A stretch of DNA of 64,000 bases, from positions 305,044 to 369,043 of the forward strand of contig CALOBA010000045.1 in assembly GCA_942491465.1 (NCBI GenBank). The letters run 5' to 3'. This document shows positions 44,624-52,085 of this stretch, piece by piece; the stretch's first letter is position 1; each line of letters opens with the position of its first letter. The notes under the pieces are model-generated. The model was not told the origin of the DNA. It made no database searches and worked only from the letters and a program-made list of their open reading frames with translations. The DNA comes from CALOBA01 sp942491465 (GTDB taxonomy: Bacteria; Pseudomonadota; Gammaproteobacteria; Chromatiales; Chromatiaceae). Made by a program: the position numbers and the translations under genes.

Positions 44624-45631
44624 ATGAGAAAGGATTTCAGCATCGGCTACGGATCGCGCCCTCTAGTCGGATCACTTTGGATCGAAGCGGAAAGGCAGGC
44701 AGCGCTGCGCACCATGTCGTTGCCGGTGCCAGGCCCGGGCCAGGCGATCGTGCGCGCCCAGTGGTCTGGCATCAGCCGTGGCACGGAACGGATCGTCTTC
44801 GAAGGCCGCGTACCCAAGAGCGAACACGAGCGGATGCGTTGCCCCCATCAGGAAGGTAGCTTTTCATTTCCGATCAAATACGGCTATGCGCTGGTCGGCG
44901 AACGTGAGGACGCCCCGTGCGGGGATGTGGCCGGCGCGGTATTCGTTCTTCATCCGCATCAGGAGAGGATTTGCGTTGACGAAAGCGCTCTTTACCCGCT
45001 GAAGTCTTCCGTTCCACCCCGCCGGGCCATCCTTGCCGCGAACATGGAAACGGCGCTAAATGCGGTCTGGGATGCCGGTGTCGGACCTGGTGACAATGTG
45101 CTGGTGGTCGGCCTTGGCGTGATCGGACTGTTGACCGCATATGTCGCGGCGCGGATCATTGGCACGTCCGTCACTGCTGTTGATATCAACCCAGCGCGCG
45201 CTGAGGTGGCCAACAGATTGGGCGTTCGCTTCGCGGAAACCGCCAACGCACCCACCGAACAGGACGTTGTGTTCCACGCCAGCGCCAGTGCTGCGGGGCT
45301 GGCACTTTCGCTCCGGTGCGCCGGTCAGGGTGCCACGGTGGCGGAGTTGAGCTGGTACGGCGATCGGCTTGTGGAAGTCCCGTTCGGCGCGTCCTTTCAT
45401 TCGCGCAGGCTTAAACTCATATCATCCCAGGTCGGCAGCATGCCACCCGACCGCGCGCCGCGATGGTCGCACGCAAGACGGCTTCGAACCTCCCTTTCGC
45501 TGCTTGCATCGCCGGAGCTGGATGCGTTGATTACGAGCGAGGTTGCATTCGCCGACCTGCCGAAACAGTTGCCGTCGATCTTGGCGCCCGATGGGCCTGG
45601 ATTGATGACAGCGGTACGGTACAACGACTGA
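44624..45631 (+). CDS. MDR-type alcohol dehydrogenase homologue (zinc-binding dehydrogenase family)
   Basis: A 335-residue medium-chain dehydrogenase. GroES-like N-terminal half (PLPVPGPGQAIVRAQWSGIS, RGTERIVFEGRVPKSE) and a Rossmann half with VLVVGLGVIGLLTAYVAARI and VTAVDINPARAEVANRLG. The catalytic zinc cysteine position reads SGISRGTER, with no Cys, so it is likely zinc-independent. It starts the plus-strand unit continued by the PTPS-like, glycosyltransferase and methyltransferase genes, and would reduce or oxidise the intermediate they handle. Substrate unknown. Confidence 0.85.
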   Translation: MRKDFSIGYGSRPLVGSLWIEAERQAALRTMSLPVPGPGQAIVRAQWSGISRGTERIVFEGRVPKSEHERMRCPHQEGSFSFPIKYGYALVGEREDAPCGDVAGAVFVLHPHQERICVDESALYPLKSSVPPRRAILAANMETALNAVWDAGVGPGDNVLVVGLGVIGLLTAYVAARIIGTSVTAVDINPARAEVANRLGVRFAETANAPTEQDVVFHASASAAGLALSLRCAGQGATVAELSWYGDRLVEVPFGASFHSRRLKLISSQVGSMPPDRAPRWSHARRLRTSLSLLASPELDALITSEVAFADLPKQLPSILAPDGPGLMTAVRYND

Positions 45632-45647
45632 ATGGAGAATAATTGGG

Positions 45648-46055
45648 ATGTATACACTTTGCGTACGGGATCATGTGATGATCGCCCACAGCTTGCCGGG
45701 CGAGGCTTTTGGCCCGGCCCAGAACCTGCACGGCGCAACCTATGTTGTGGATATCTGCTTTGCCCGACCCGAGCTCGATGAAAATGACATTGTGGTCGAT
45801 ATCGGCCTCGCCGGCGAAGTGCTGAAGGAAATTCTGGCCCGCATCAACTATCAAAATCTGGATGCGCTCTCCGACTTTCAGAAGACCCGGTCAACCACGG
45901 AACGCGTCGCGCGCTGGGTCTATGATCGCATGGCCGAAGCAATCGCGGCCGGCGAGCTCGGCGCCGCCGCGCGCGGCATCGAACGCCTGAAGGTCACGCT
46001 GAATGAGTCACACATTGCGTGGGCATCCTACGAAGCGGACTTGGCACACAGTTGA
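45648..46055 (+). CDS. 6-pyruvoyl-tetrahydropterin synthase/QueD-fold protein lacking usual catalytic residues
   Basis: A 135-residue T-fold protein. It begins MYTLCVRDHVMIAHSLPGEA (His of the AAHRL-type zinc ligand kept), then LHGATYVVDI where HGHxY is usual, so one zinc His is Ala. The nucleophilic Cys expected in the HKCxxLHG stretch is absent (FGPAQNLHGA), and the Asp-His pair of the LDHxxLN motif is replaced by INYQNLDAL. The pterin-anchoring Glu is retained in LNESHIAWASYE. It may thus bind a pterin-like ring but use other chemistry. It lies 16 bases after the dehydrogenase, and its TGA overlaps the next start. Confidence 0.85.
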   Translation: MYTLCVRDHVMIAHSLPGEAFGPAQNLHGATYVVDICFARPELDENDIVVDIGLAGEVLKEILARINYQNLDALSDFQKTRSTTERVARWVYDRMAEAIAAGELGAAARGIERLKVTLNESHIAWASYEADLAHS

Positions 46056-47116
46056 CTACCAATACCATTCGGCGTGCTTGGTTTGCCATTCCAGGTGATC
46101 CAGAAACGCTGACCGGCGGTTACGCCTACGCACGTCACCTTACCTTAGCGCTCGCTGACCGAGGGTATCAGTTGGATGTGGTGAATTTACCGGCAAGCTT
46201 TCCGTTGTCGACACCTGACGATCATGACATCGCCTGCGAAACGCTTATTACACTGGAGCAGGATCGACCGGTGCTGGTGGACGGACTGGCATTCGGTGCG
46301 TTGGACGCGCACTTTCTGGCCGACGCGCCCCACCACTGGGTTGCACTCATTCATCACCCTCTTTCGCTCGAAAGCGGTCTCGATGGAGCGACCTTGTCTC
46401 GACTGCGCGAGACAGAGAAAGCCGCGCTGGCGACGGCGTCCGCGGTGATCGTAACCAGCCCGGCGACCGCGCGCTGCCTCGTTGCCGACTATGAGGTGCC
46501 CGAGCATCGCATTGCTGTGGTACGGCCGGGGACAGAGCGTGCTGCTCGATCCAGTGGTAAAGGGGTGGTGCCAACGCTGCTCTCCGTTGCAACGCTAACG
46601 CCGCGCAAGGGGTACGACGACCTCGTTCAAGCCTATGCGTCCATGACAAACCTTGACTGGACCGCCACCTGGGTCGGCAGCCTGACCCGCGATCCGGCGA
46701 CCGCCAATGCTGTCCGCCAAGCTGTCGTCGACCATGGGTTGGCCGATCGCATCACTTTCGCCGGCGAGGTGACGGCGGACACTCTGGAAGAAATCTACCG
46801 AACGGCGGACATGTTCGTACTCGCCAGCCGGCACGAAGGCTATGGAATGGCTTTCGCGGAAGCCCTAGCGCATGGGCTTCCGGTTGTCGGCTGTGCGGTC
46901 GGCGCGCTGCCGGAAACGGTACCGGCGAATGCCGGTCTATTGGTTCCTGCCGACAACCCGGGTGCCTTGGCTGCTGCGGTCAGACGACTACTCTCCGATA
47001 CATCCGAGCGATGTGCAATGGCGGAGGCCGCTTGGCACTACGGAAAAACGTTGCCGACCTGGGAACAAGCGGCGGCCCAGGTCGAGGCAGTGCTGGCCGC
47101 GGCGATGACGACATGA
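46052..47116 (+). CDS. GT4-family glycosyltransferase
   Basis: A 354-residue GT-B retaining glycosyltransferase. N-terminal acceptor domain: GGYAYARHLTLALADRGYQL (the GG loop). C-terminal donor domain: LLSVATLTPRKGYDDLVQAY, TFAGEVTADTLEEIYRTADM, and the E-x7-E type motif SRHEGYGMAFAEALAHGLPV. The likely start is a TTG at 46052 sharing TTGA with the stop of the PTPS-like gene. Pairing of a PTPS-fold protein with a glycosyltransferase recalls pterin glycoside synthesis in cyanobacteria and other bacteria. Sugar and acceptor are unknown. Confidence 0.88.
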   Translation: MTTNTIRRAWFAIPGDPETLTGGYAYARHLTLALADRGYQLDVVNLPASFPLSTPDDHDIACETLITLEQDRPVLVDGLAFGALDAHFLADAPHHWVALIHHPLSLESGLDGATLSRLRETEKAALATASAVIVTSPATARCLVADYEVPEHRIAVVRPGTERAARSSGKGVVPTLLSVATLTPRKGYDDLVQAYASMTNLDWTATWVGSLTRDPATANAVRQAVVDHGLADRITFAGEVTADTLEEIYRTADMFVLASRHEGYGMAFAEALAHGLPVVGCAVGALPETVPANAGLLVPADNPGALAAAVRRLLSDTSERCAMAEAAWHYGKTLPTWEQAAAQVEAVLAAAMTT

Positions 47117-47967
47117 GGGATTTTTCAGCAAGCTGGCTGGCGCTTCGTGAACCGGCAGACTTAGCGGCGCGAGCGCCCAGCCTGCTTGAGCAACTGGAGA
47201 GGACCTTTTCCGGCTTGTCGACATGTCGCATGTGCGATCTTGGAGCCGGCACAGGGGCTTCCGTTCGTGCCTTTGCGCAGCGGTTGCCCGCCCGCCAACA
47301 CTGGACGCTGATCGATCATGACGTCCCACTGCTTGAGGAAGGGCGCGAAAAGCTTTTAGCCTTGGGCAAAGCGGATGATGCTGCAAGCCGCGCTGTGAAC
47401 GAAAAGCTAAAGATCGTCCGCCATGACTGCCGCCTTACCCTACGCTTCGTGGCGGCCGATCTTGGCCCGATTCAACAACTCTTGCAGCAACACGTCGACC
47501 TGATCACCGCGTCGGCCCTACTGGACCTCACGTCGACAGTCTGGATTAACGCCTTCGCAAAGGCGGCCGCCCAGCGTGGCGCGTGCGTGCTAGCAACGCT
47601 CAATTTCACTGGCGAAATACATTTCACACCGGGTCATCCGGACGACTCGGCGATGCAGGCCGCTTTCAATGTACACCAGAAGGGCGACAAGGGCTTTGGC
47701 CCGGCGGCGGGAGCCCATGCGCCCATTGCGCTGACGAAGACGCTCACAAAGTTTGGTTATGCGGTGGAGACCGCCGCCAGCCCGTGGCGGCTTGGGTCGG
47801 ATGATCGCGATCTCATTCACGCTTTCATCGACGGCATGGCCTCCGCCGTCGCCGAGACCAAGACCTTGCCGTCTTCCCGACTCCATGCGTGGCATCGGTA
47901 CCGTACCGAGTCGGTCAAGACGCTCGTGGTCGGGCACGTTGATCTCTTTGCGACCCCGCCTGGTTAA
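47113..47967 (+). CDS. Class I SAM-dependent methyltransferase
   Basis: A 284-residue methyltransferase. Motif I is CRMCDLGAGTGASVRAFAQR, the acidic second-strand residue is in HWTLIDHDVPLLEEGR, and LITASALLDLTSTVWINAFA forms the catalytic-loop region. ATG 47113 overlaps the stop of the glycosyltransferase gene as ATGA, so the two are co-translated. Probably methylates the product of the pathway. It ends in a short convergent overlap with the cytochrome b561 gene. Confidence 0.88.
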   Translation: MRDFSASWLALREPADLAARAPSLLEQLERTFSGLSTCRMCDLGAGTGASVRAFAQRLPARQHWTLIDHDVPLLEEGREKLLALGKADDAASRAVNEKLKIVRHDCRLTLRFVAADLGPIQQLLQQHVDLITASALLDLTSTVWINAFAKAAAQRGACVLATLNFTGEIHFTPGHPDDSAMQAAFNVHQKGDKGFGPAAGAHAPIALTKTLTKFGYAVETAASPWRLGSDDRDLIHAFIDGMASAVAETKTLPSSRLHAWHRYRTESVKTLVVGHVDLFATPPG

Positions 47968-48527
47968 GGGTAGGGATTGCGGATAGTCGCACCTGGCAAC
48001 ATGCGGCGTAGTACGTCGTCCTTTCGGACGAAGTGGTGATACATCGCAGCGCCGATATGCAGGCAAACGAGCCCCAACAATAGAAAGGCGGCGGTTGCGT
48101 GAATGTCGAGCAGCGTCTCCGATAATTCGCGATCCGGCCCGACAAGCGGCGGAAGCTCGAAAAGCCCAAACACGGTAATCGTAGCCGGAAACGCCGATGT
48201 TCCGGCCCAGCCGAGCAGGGGCATGGCAAGCAGCATGACGTAAAGCAGCCCATGCACCGTGGCGGCGAGGCGCGTCTGCCAAACTGGCATCGGAATGTTG
48301 CGTGGTGGCGGTCGACGGATCAGACGCCAGGCGAGTCGCACCACCATCAATCCTAGGATAAGCGCTCCAAAGGACCGATGCAGATCATAGAGCGTGTTCT
48401 GCAGTGGGCCGGGGCCCACGTTCACCATTGCGAGCCCCAATGGAATCGCCGCCAGCACACAGCCGGCAACGATCCAGTGCAACGCTTTTGCAACGCTGTT
48501 ATACCCTCGAACGCTTACGTCGGTCAT
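47964..48527 (-). CDS. Cytochrome b561-family membrane protein
   Basis: A 187-residue four-helix di-haem cytochrome. Haem-ligand histidines are seen in AKALHWIVAGCVLAA, YDLHRSFGALILGLMVV, AATVHGLLYVMLLAMPLLGW and LLGLVCLHIGAAMYHHF. These proteins pass electrons between quinol and partners in the inner membrane. It is embedded, on the minus strand, in the GTP-derived pathway cluster and directly downstream of the RibD-like gene (20-base gap), so it may share a transcript with it. Confidence 0.92.
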   Translation of the reverse strand: MTDVSVRGYNSVAKALHWIVAGCVLAAIPLGLAMVNVGPGPLQNTLYDLHRSFGALILGLMVVRLAWRLIRRPPPRNIPMPVWQTRLAATVHGLLYVMLLAMPLLGWAGTSAFPATITVFGLFELPPLVGPDRELSETLLDIHATAAFLLLGLVCLHIGAAMYHHFVRKDDVLRRMLPGATIRNPYP

Positions 48528-48547
48528 GGTTCCAGCTCTCCGTCATC

Positions 48548-49351
48548 TTAATTGGTCGGTTGATCAAAGGCGCAGTCGAACAGCATGTCACCATCCTCGA
48601 ACGCGAAAGCGCGAACGCGCGGACGCAGAGCCTGATCAAGCGACCGTACTACCGGCAAATCGAGCCCCTGAAGTCCAGAACCAATCAAAATCGGCGCCGC
48701 CAAGATATGGAGGCGGTCGAGCGTGCGTTCGGCCAAAAAGTGGGACAGGGTGTTGGAGCCACCCTCAACAAGGATGCGCTTGAAGCCGCGTTTGATCAGA
48801 GCCTGCAGAATTTTGGATGGCGAGATCCTACTGCTTTCCGACGGAAAGACGATCACCTCCGCCTCGTTGATCTGTTCAATGTCCTGCGGAGCTGTCGATG
48901 CGCGAAGGATGATCCGTTGAACACCGTCGTCTCGTAAGCACCTACAATCAGTAGAAATTTTACCTCGTGGATCGATGATAACCCTTACTGGAGACGAGCC
49001 TGGAACATGGCGCACAGTAAGTTCAGGATCGTCAGACAGGATCGTACCGACGCCAACAATGACTGCATCCGCCCAGGCGCGCAATCGGTGCAGGTGTACT
49101 CGCGCCTGCAGTCCATTGATGTAGTGTGAGTCTCCGGTGACTGTGGCGATGCGACCGTCGAGAGATTGACCGAGTTGGCCGATAATTATGACATCTGAGC
49201 GCGTAAGCCCGGCTAGTGGCGCGAAGATCATATCCAATGATGTTGAATGGGGCTCAGCCAGCGGTATCTTGTCTCGAAGTGCTTTGAGGATTCTCATCCA
49301 GGCTGCGTTTTCGGCCTGGGACTCAACACGGGGAAGGGAAAAGTCATGCAT
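48548..49351 (-). CDS. RibD C-terminal domain (dihydrofolate reductase-fold) reductase
   Basis: A pyrimidine/pterin reductase of up to 267 residues. The reductase domain is clear from GQLGQSLDGRIATVTGDSHY, ADAVIVGVGTILSDDPELTV, RVIIDPRGKIS and FKRILVEGGSNTLSHFLAER. There is no deaminase domain, so this is a stand-alone reductase with an extra ~60 residues in front. The ATG at 49351 overlaps, head to head, the start of the cyclohydrolase gene (ATGCAT); an ATG at 49297 (MRILKALRDK) would leave room for a promoter and may be the real start. Expected to reduce the ribosyl side chain of a GTP-derived pyrimidine. Confidence 0.87.
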   Translation of the reverse strand: MHDFSLPRVESQAENAAWMRILKALRDKIPLAEPHSTSLDMIFAPLAGLTRSDVIIIGQLGQSLDGRIATVTGDSHYINGLQARVHLHRLRAWADAVIVGVGTILSDDPELTVRHVPGSSPVRVIIDPRGKISTDCRCLRDDGVQRIILRASTAPQDIEQINEAEVIVFPSESSRISPSKILQALIKRGFKRILVEGGSNTLSHFLAERTLDRLHILAAPILIGSGLQGLDLPVVRSLDQALRPRVRAFAFEDGDMLFDCAFDQPTN

Positions 49352-50509
49352 AACGATTCTCTCGAGAACGAGGCGTCTAGAGATGCCGATACTGTGATGA
49401 CGCCGCGCGAAGAGAATGGGACAAACTCGTCACCTTGGGCAAGCCTCACTTCAAAAACTCAAACTGCGACCGTCGAGCATGCGATTGCCGACTTGCGAAA
49501 TGGATTTCCTGTGGTCGTGCAGGGAGTCGAGCGCGGCGCGACGCTTGTTATGGCGGTAGAAACAGCGAGATTGGAGACTTTAGCATCAGCACTTGAAACT
49601 ACCGATGCCGGCTTAGTAATTCCTGCGGCGAAATTGAGATATGCAGGAATCAAAACGGAGGACGCACAAAGGTTCGAGATAAGCGGTTGGACGCTGGAAG
49701 AGCTTACAAAGACGGTGTTTTCACCCGTCGTAAACCTTGCCAAAGGTGGCGAGGACGTGTCGGTCGAGGATGTCGCTGCAATACACTTGCTGAAATTGGC
49801 CCAACTGCTGCCAACGGCAGTTACCGTCCCCGTGCCGTCGAGTATCGATGTTTCGCACTTGGTGGCAGTCGGCGTAATGGCCATCCTTCGTCATCACGAC
49901 AACATTGCCTATCGATTAAGTATTGTGGCGCGTGCACGTACCCCCCTCGCCGAATGCGAGAACACCGAATTTGTGCTTTTTCACGGAAGCGATGGGCTAA
50001 AAGATCAGCTGGCTCTGCTGATCGGCGCGCCAGACGTTGGTGCACCTGTGCCTGTCCGGGTGCACTCCGCTTGCTTGGCCGGCGATTTGTTTGGCAGCCT
50101 GAAGTGCGACTGCGGAGAGCAATTGCGTGGCGCAGTCGATGCTATTGCGAAAAAGGGGGGCGGTGTCCTGCTTTACCTGGATCAGGAGGGGCGCAGTATT
50201 GGGTTGCGCAACAAAATGCGAGCTAATCGCCTACAGGAGCTGAACTACGACACTTTTGACGCCGATGCTGCTCTTGGGTACGGCCCCGACGAACGGTGCT
50301 ACGGCATAGCGCAGCGCATGCTCGAACTGCTCGGCTATCACCGTGTGCTATTGTTGACGAATAATCCGAAAAAAGCGAGCCGGCTTGCCAGCGACACCAT
50401 TTGTGTTGTCGGAACCGAACCGCTCCATGGATCGGTCAATCCACATAACGCTCAGTACCTTGCAACCAAAGCCAAGCGCGCTGGCCACTCGCTGCCCGGT
50501 TTGGATTGA
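49346..50509 (+). CDS. GTP cyclohydrolase II with degenerate RibB-like N-terminal domain
   Basis: Opens GTP to 2,5-diamino-6-ribosylamino-4(3H)-pyrimidinone 5'-phosphate, formate and pyrophosphate. The C-terminal cyclohydrolase domain has the zinc cysteines in HSACLAGDLFGSLKCDCGEQ and the catalytic region YLDQEGRSIGLRNKMRANRL, then GYHRVLLLTNNPKKASRLAS. The first ~190 residues resemble a decayed DHBP synthase, as in many alphaproteobacterial RibA proteins. ATG 49346 follows AGGGAA; 387 residues. In this cluster it is probably a pathway-specific copy separate from riboflavin supply; similar first steps occur in toxoflavin and deazaflavin routes. Confidence 0.92.
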   Translation: MHNDSLENEASRDADTVMTPREENGTNSSPWASLTSKTQTATVEHAIADLRNGFPVVVQGVERGATLVMAVETARLETLASALETTDAGLVIPAAKLRYAGIKTEDAQRFEISGWTLEELTKTVFSPVVNLAKGGEDVSVEDVAAIHLLKLAQLLPTAVTVPVPSSIDVSHLVAVGVMAILRHHDNIAYRLSIVARARTPLAECENTEFVLFHGSDGLKDQLALLIGAPDVGAPVPVRVHSACLAGDLFGSLKCDCGEQLRGAVDAIAKKGGGVLLYLDQEGRSIGLRNKMRANRLQELNYDTFDADAALGYGPDERCYGIAQRMLELLGYHRVLLLTNNPKKASRLASDTICVVGTEPLHGSVNPHNAQYLATKAKRAGHSLPGLD

Positions 50510-50567
50510 CACTGATCAGACATCTCAACACGTCAGCCGGAAACGGATGCTGCCAAGCGCAACTTCC

Positions 50568-51353
50568 CTATTCCAGTGGCTTGCCGTCCCAGGGACATAT
50601 CGAGAGCTCCCCAATCAATGTGGCGACGTGACCTGCAATATGTTGTGCAAGTTGACGGCCAATCTCCTCTGTTGCCAGTTCTGGCTGTCCGACCCAACCG
50701 CCCTCGGTCAGATCTGATGTCATCCAGCCCCATTGAATGGGACCGTTCGGATAGAGCTGTTTACTGCGTTGACGCGGTTGATTCGCCTCCGCGTTGCTCA
50801 TTGTGACAAGCTCGGGGGCCAGGTGGAGCATCAGCGAGGTTTCCAACCATCCACCATGGACGTCTTCACGCACCAGTGGCAGCATTGCCAAGGTTTCCGG
50901 TAAGCCGAAATCGAGCCAATGCAGCGAGACGGCGAGCAGCCCATAGGCGCGGCGGACTTTCAGCGCCGCAATACTTAACGCAGAGGTATTGCCGCCATGC
51001 GCATTGAACAGAATTAATCGTCTTATTCCAGCACGATAGACAGACGCGGCTACAACCATGACCGAAGAGATGAGCTGCTCTGCTTCGCAGGCAATCGTAC
51101 CCGGGCGGTCTGCATGCTCCGTTGAAGCGCCAAGCCACAGCCCCGGCAGCCGAAGGATCACGGTCGCTTCGTCTTCGATAACGGTTTGTGCCTTGTCCAG
51201 GAGACGCTCGGCCAGGATGGTATCGGTGCCGATAGGTAGGTGAGGCCCGTGAGCCTCAATCGCTCCGAGAGGGAGGACGGCGATTGCATCGGTCGACGCG
51301 GTAACGGCTTGGATAAGCTTGTTTGCGCTTAGGTGGGACCAGTTCAGTACCAT
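50568..51353 (-). CDS. Creatininase-family amidohydrolase
   Basis: A 261-residue metal amidohydrolase of the creatininase/ArfB/MftE family. Metal-binding motifs: LPLGAIEAHGPHLPIGTDTI, LILFNAHGGNTSALSIA and VREDVHGGWLETSLMLHLAP. Members include creatininase, the mycofactocin peptidase MftE and the formamide hydrolase ArfB acting on a GTP cyclohydrolase product. Next to a GTP cyclohydrolase II gene (converging), the formamide-hydrolase role is attractive: it would deformylate a ring-opened pyrimidine. ATG 51353 chosen over the preceding GTG. Confidence 0.9.
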   Translation of the reverse strand: MVLNWSHLSANKLIQAVTASTDAIAVLPLGAIEAHGPHLPIGTDTILAERLLDKAQTVIEDEATVILRLPGLWLGASTEHADRPGTIACEAEQLISSVMVVAASVYRAGIRRLILFNAHGGNTSALSIAALKVRRAYGLLAVSLHWLDFGLPETLAMLPLVREDVHGGWLETSLMLHLAPELVTMSNAEANQPRQRSKQLYPNGPIQWGWMTSDLTEGGWVGQPELATEEIGRQLAQHIAGHVATLIGELSICPWDGKPLE

Positions 51354-51374
51354 CACCGAAAGTACCCATTTTTT

Positions 51375-51605
51375 TTAAAATTCGAAACCGCAAAAGAGTA
51401 AGCGTTGTTCCCAGGCCACGGCCCTGCGGTTGGCGGCGTCGGGATAGGCCCAGGGCAGAAGGTCGTCGATGCGGCTCTGGGGATGGCCGTTGACGATGCG
51501 GGCGATGACGTCGGCCAGGTAGGCGTAAGGGTCGACGTCGTTGAGCTTGCAGGTTTCGACGAGCGAGGCGATGGTCGCCCAGTGCTCGGCGCCGCCGTCC
51601 GACGC
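51375..51605 (-). pseudogene. IS66-family transposase, C-terminal remnant
   Basis: The minus strand encodes SDGGAEHWATIASLVETCKL, then AYLADVIARIVNGHPQSRID and LLPWAY, ending RLLFCGFEF at a stop, which is the conserved C-terminal domain of IS66 transposases. The N-terminal four-fifths are absent. The remnant lies against the creatininase gene start, so the original promoter region of that gene may have been altered. Confidence 0.8.
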
Positions 51606-51908
51606 GATCTCATAATGCCCGGAGTCTGGGGTACGAGGTTGAGGTCGCATATCCATTTCACCCACTGTTCCGGCAGCCTGCGATCGTCGTCGCCGATCAA
51701 CTCCATAATGGCAATCGCCACCTGACCCTGCGTATTGGCGAGGGTCCCACTTTCCTGGTTCCTGCTTGGATGGTCGATCCAGCGGTGGCTTCGGTCAAGA
51801 TTGTCAAGACTCCACAGCTGTCGGTGGCGCGGCTTGTCGACCTGCGGGCTTTCTTAGATTCATGCTTAGCCTGCAACCTAGGGGAAAAGGTCCTCAAGGG
51901 AGGTGCAC
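51606..51908. other. Junction DNA between IS66 remnant and recombinase operon
   Basis: About 300 bases of mixed relic sequence. A minus-strand stretch reads MAIAIMELIGDDDRRLPEQW, apparently a second unrelated fragment. No intact gene. Confidence 0.45.
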
Positions 51909-52085
51909 ATGGTCAAGCAGTGGATAGGCAGGCAGCAGGATCTGTTCGAGGAACCACCGCCCAGCGTAAGGCTGGGGCCGGCGGAGCGGATAACGGCGCT
52001 GGAGCAGTTACAGGCGCTTTTGATGGAGGCGATGGCGGCCGAGGCAGACCGGCTGGAGGTGGAAAATGACGAAGATCACGCCTGA
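51909..52085 (+). CDS. Small protein preceding the serine recombinase
   Basis: A 58-residue acidic protein (MVKQWIGRQQDLFEEPPPSV then AERITALEQLQALLMEAMAA). A GTG at 51903 would add two residues. The ATG follows AAGGGAGG. Its last 20 bases overlap the recombinase start at 52066, so they are co-translated. I recall similar small ORFs before large recombinases in rhizobia-type genomes, but do not know a function; a recombination directionality factor or regulator is possible. Confidence 0.7.
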   Translation: MVKQWIGRQQDLFEEPPPSVRLGPAERITALEQLQALLMEAMAAEADRLEVENDEDHA

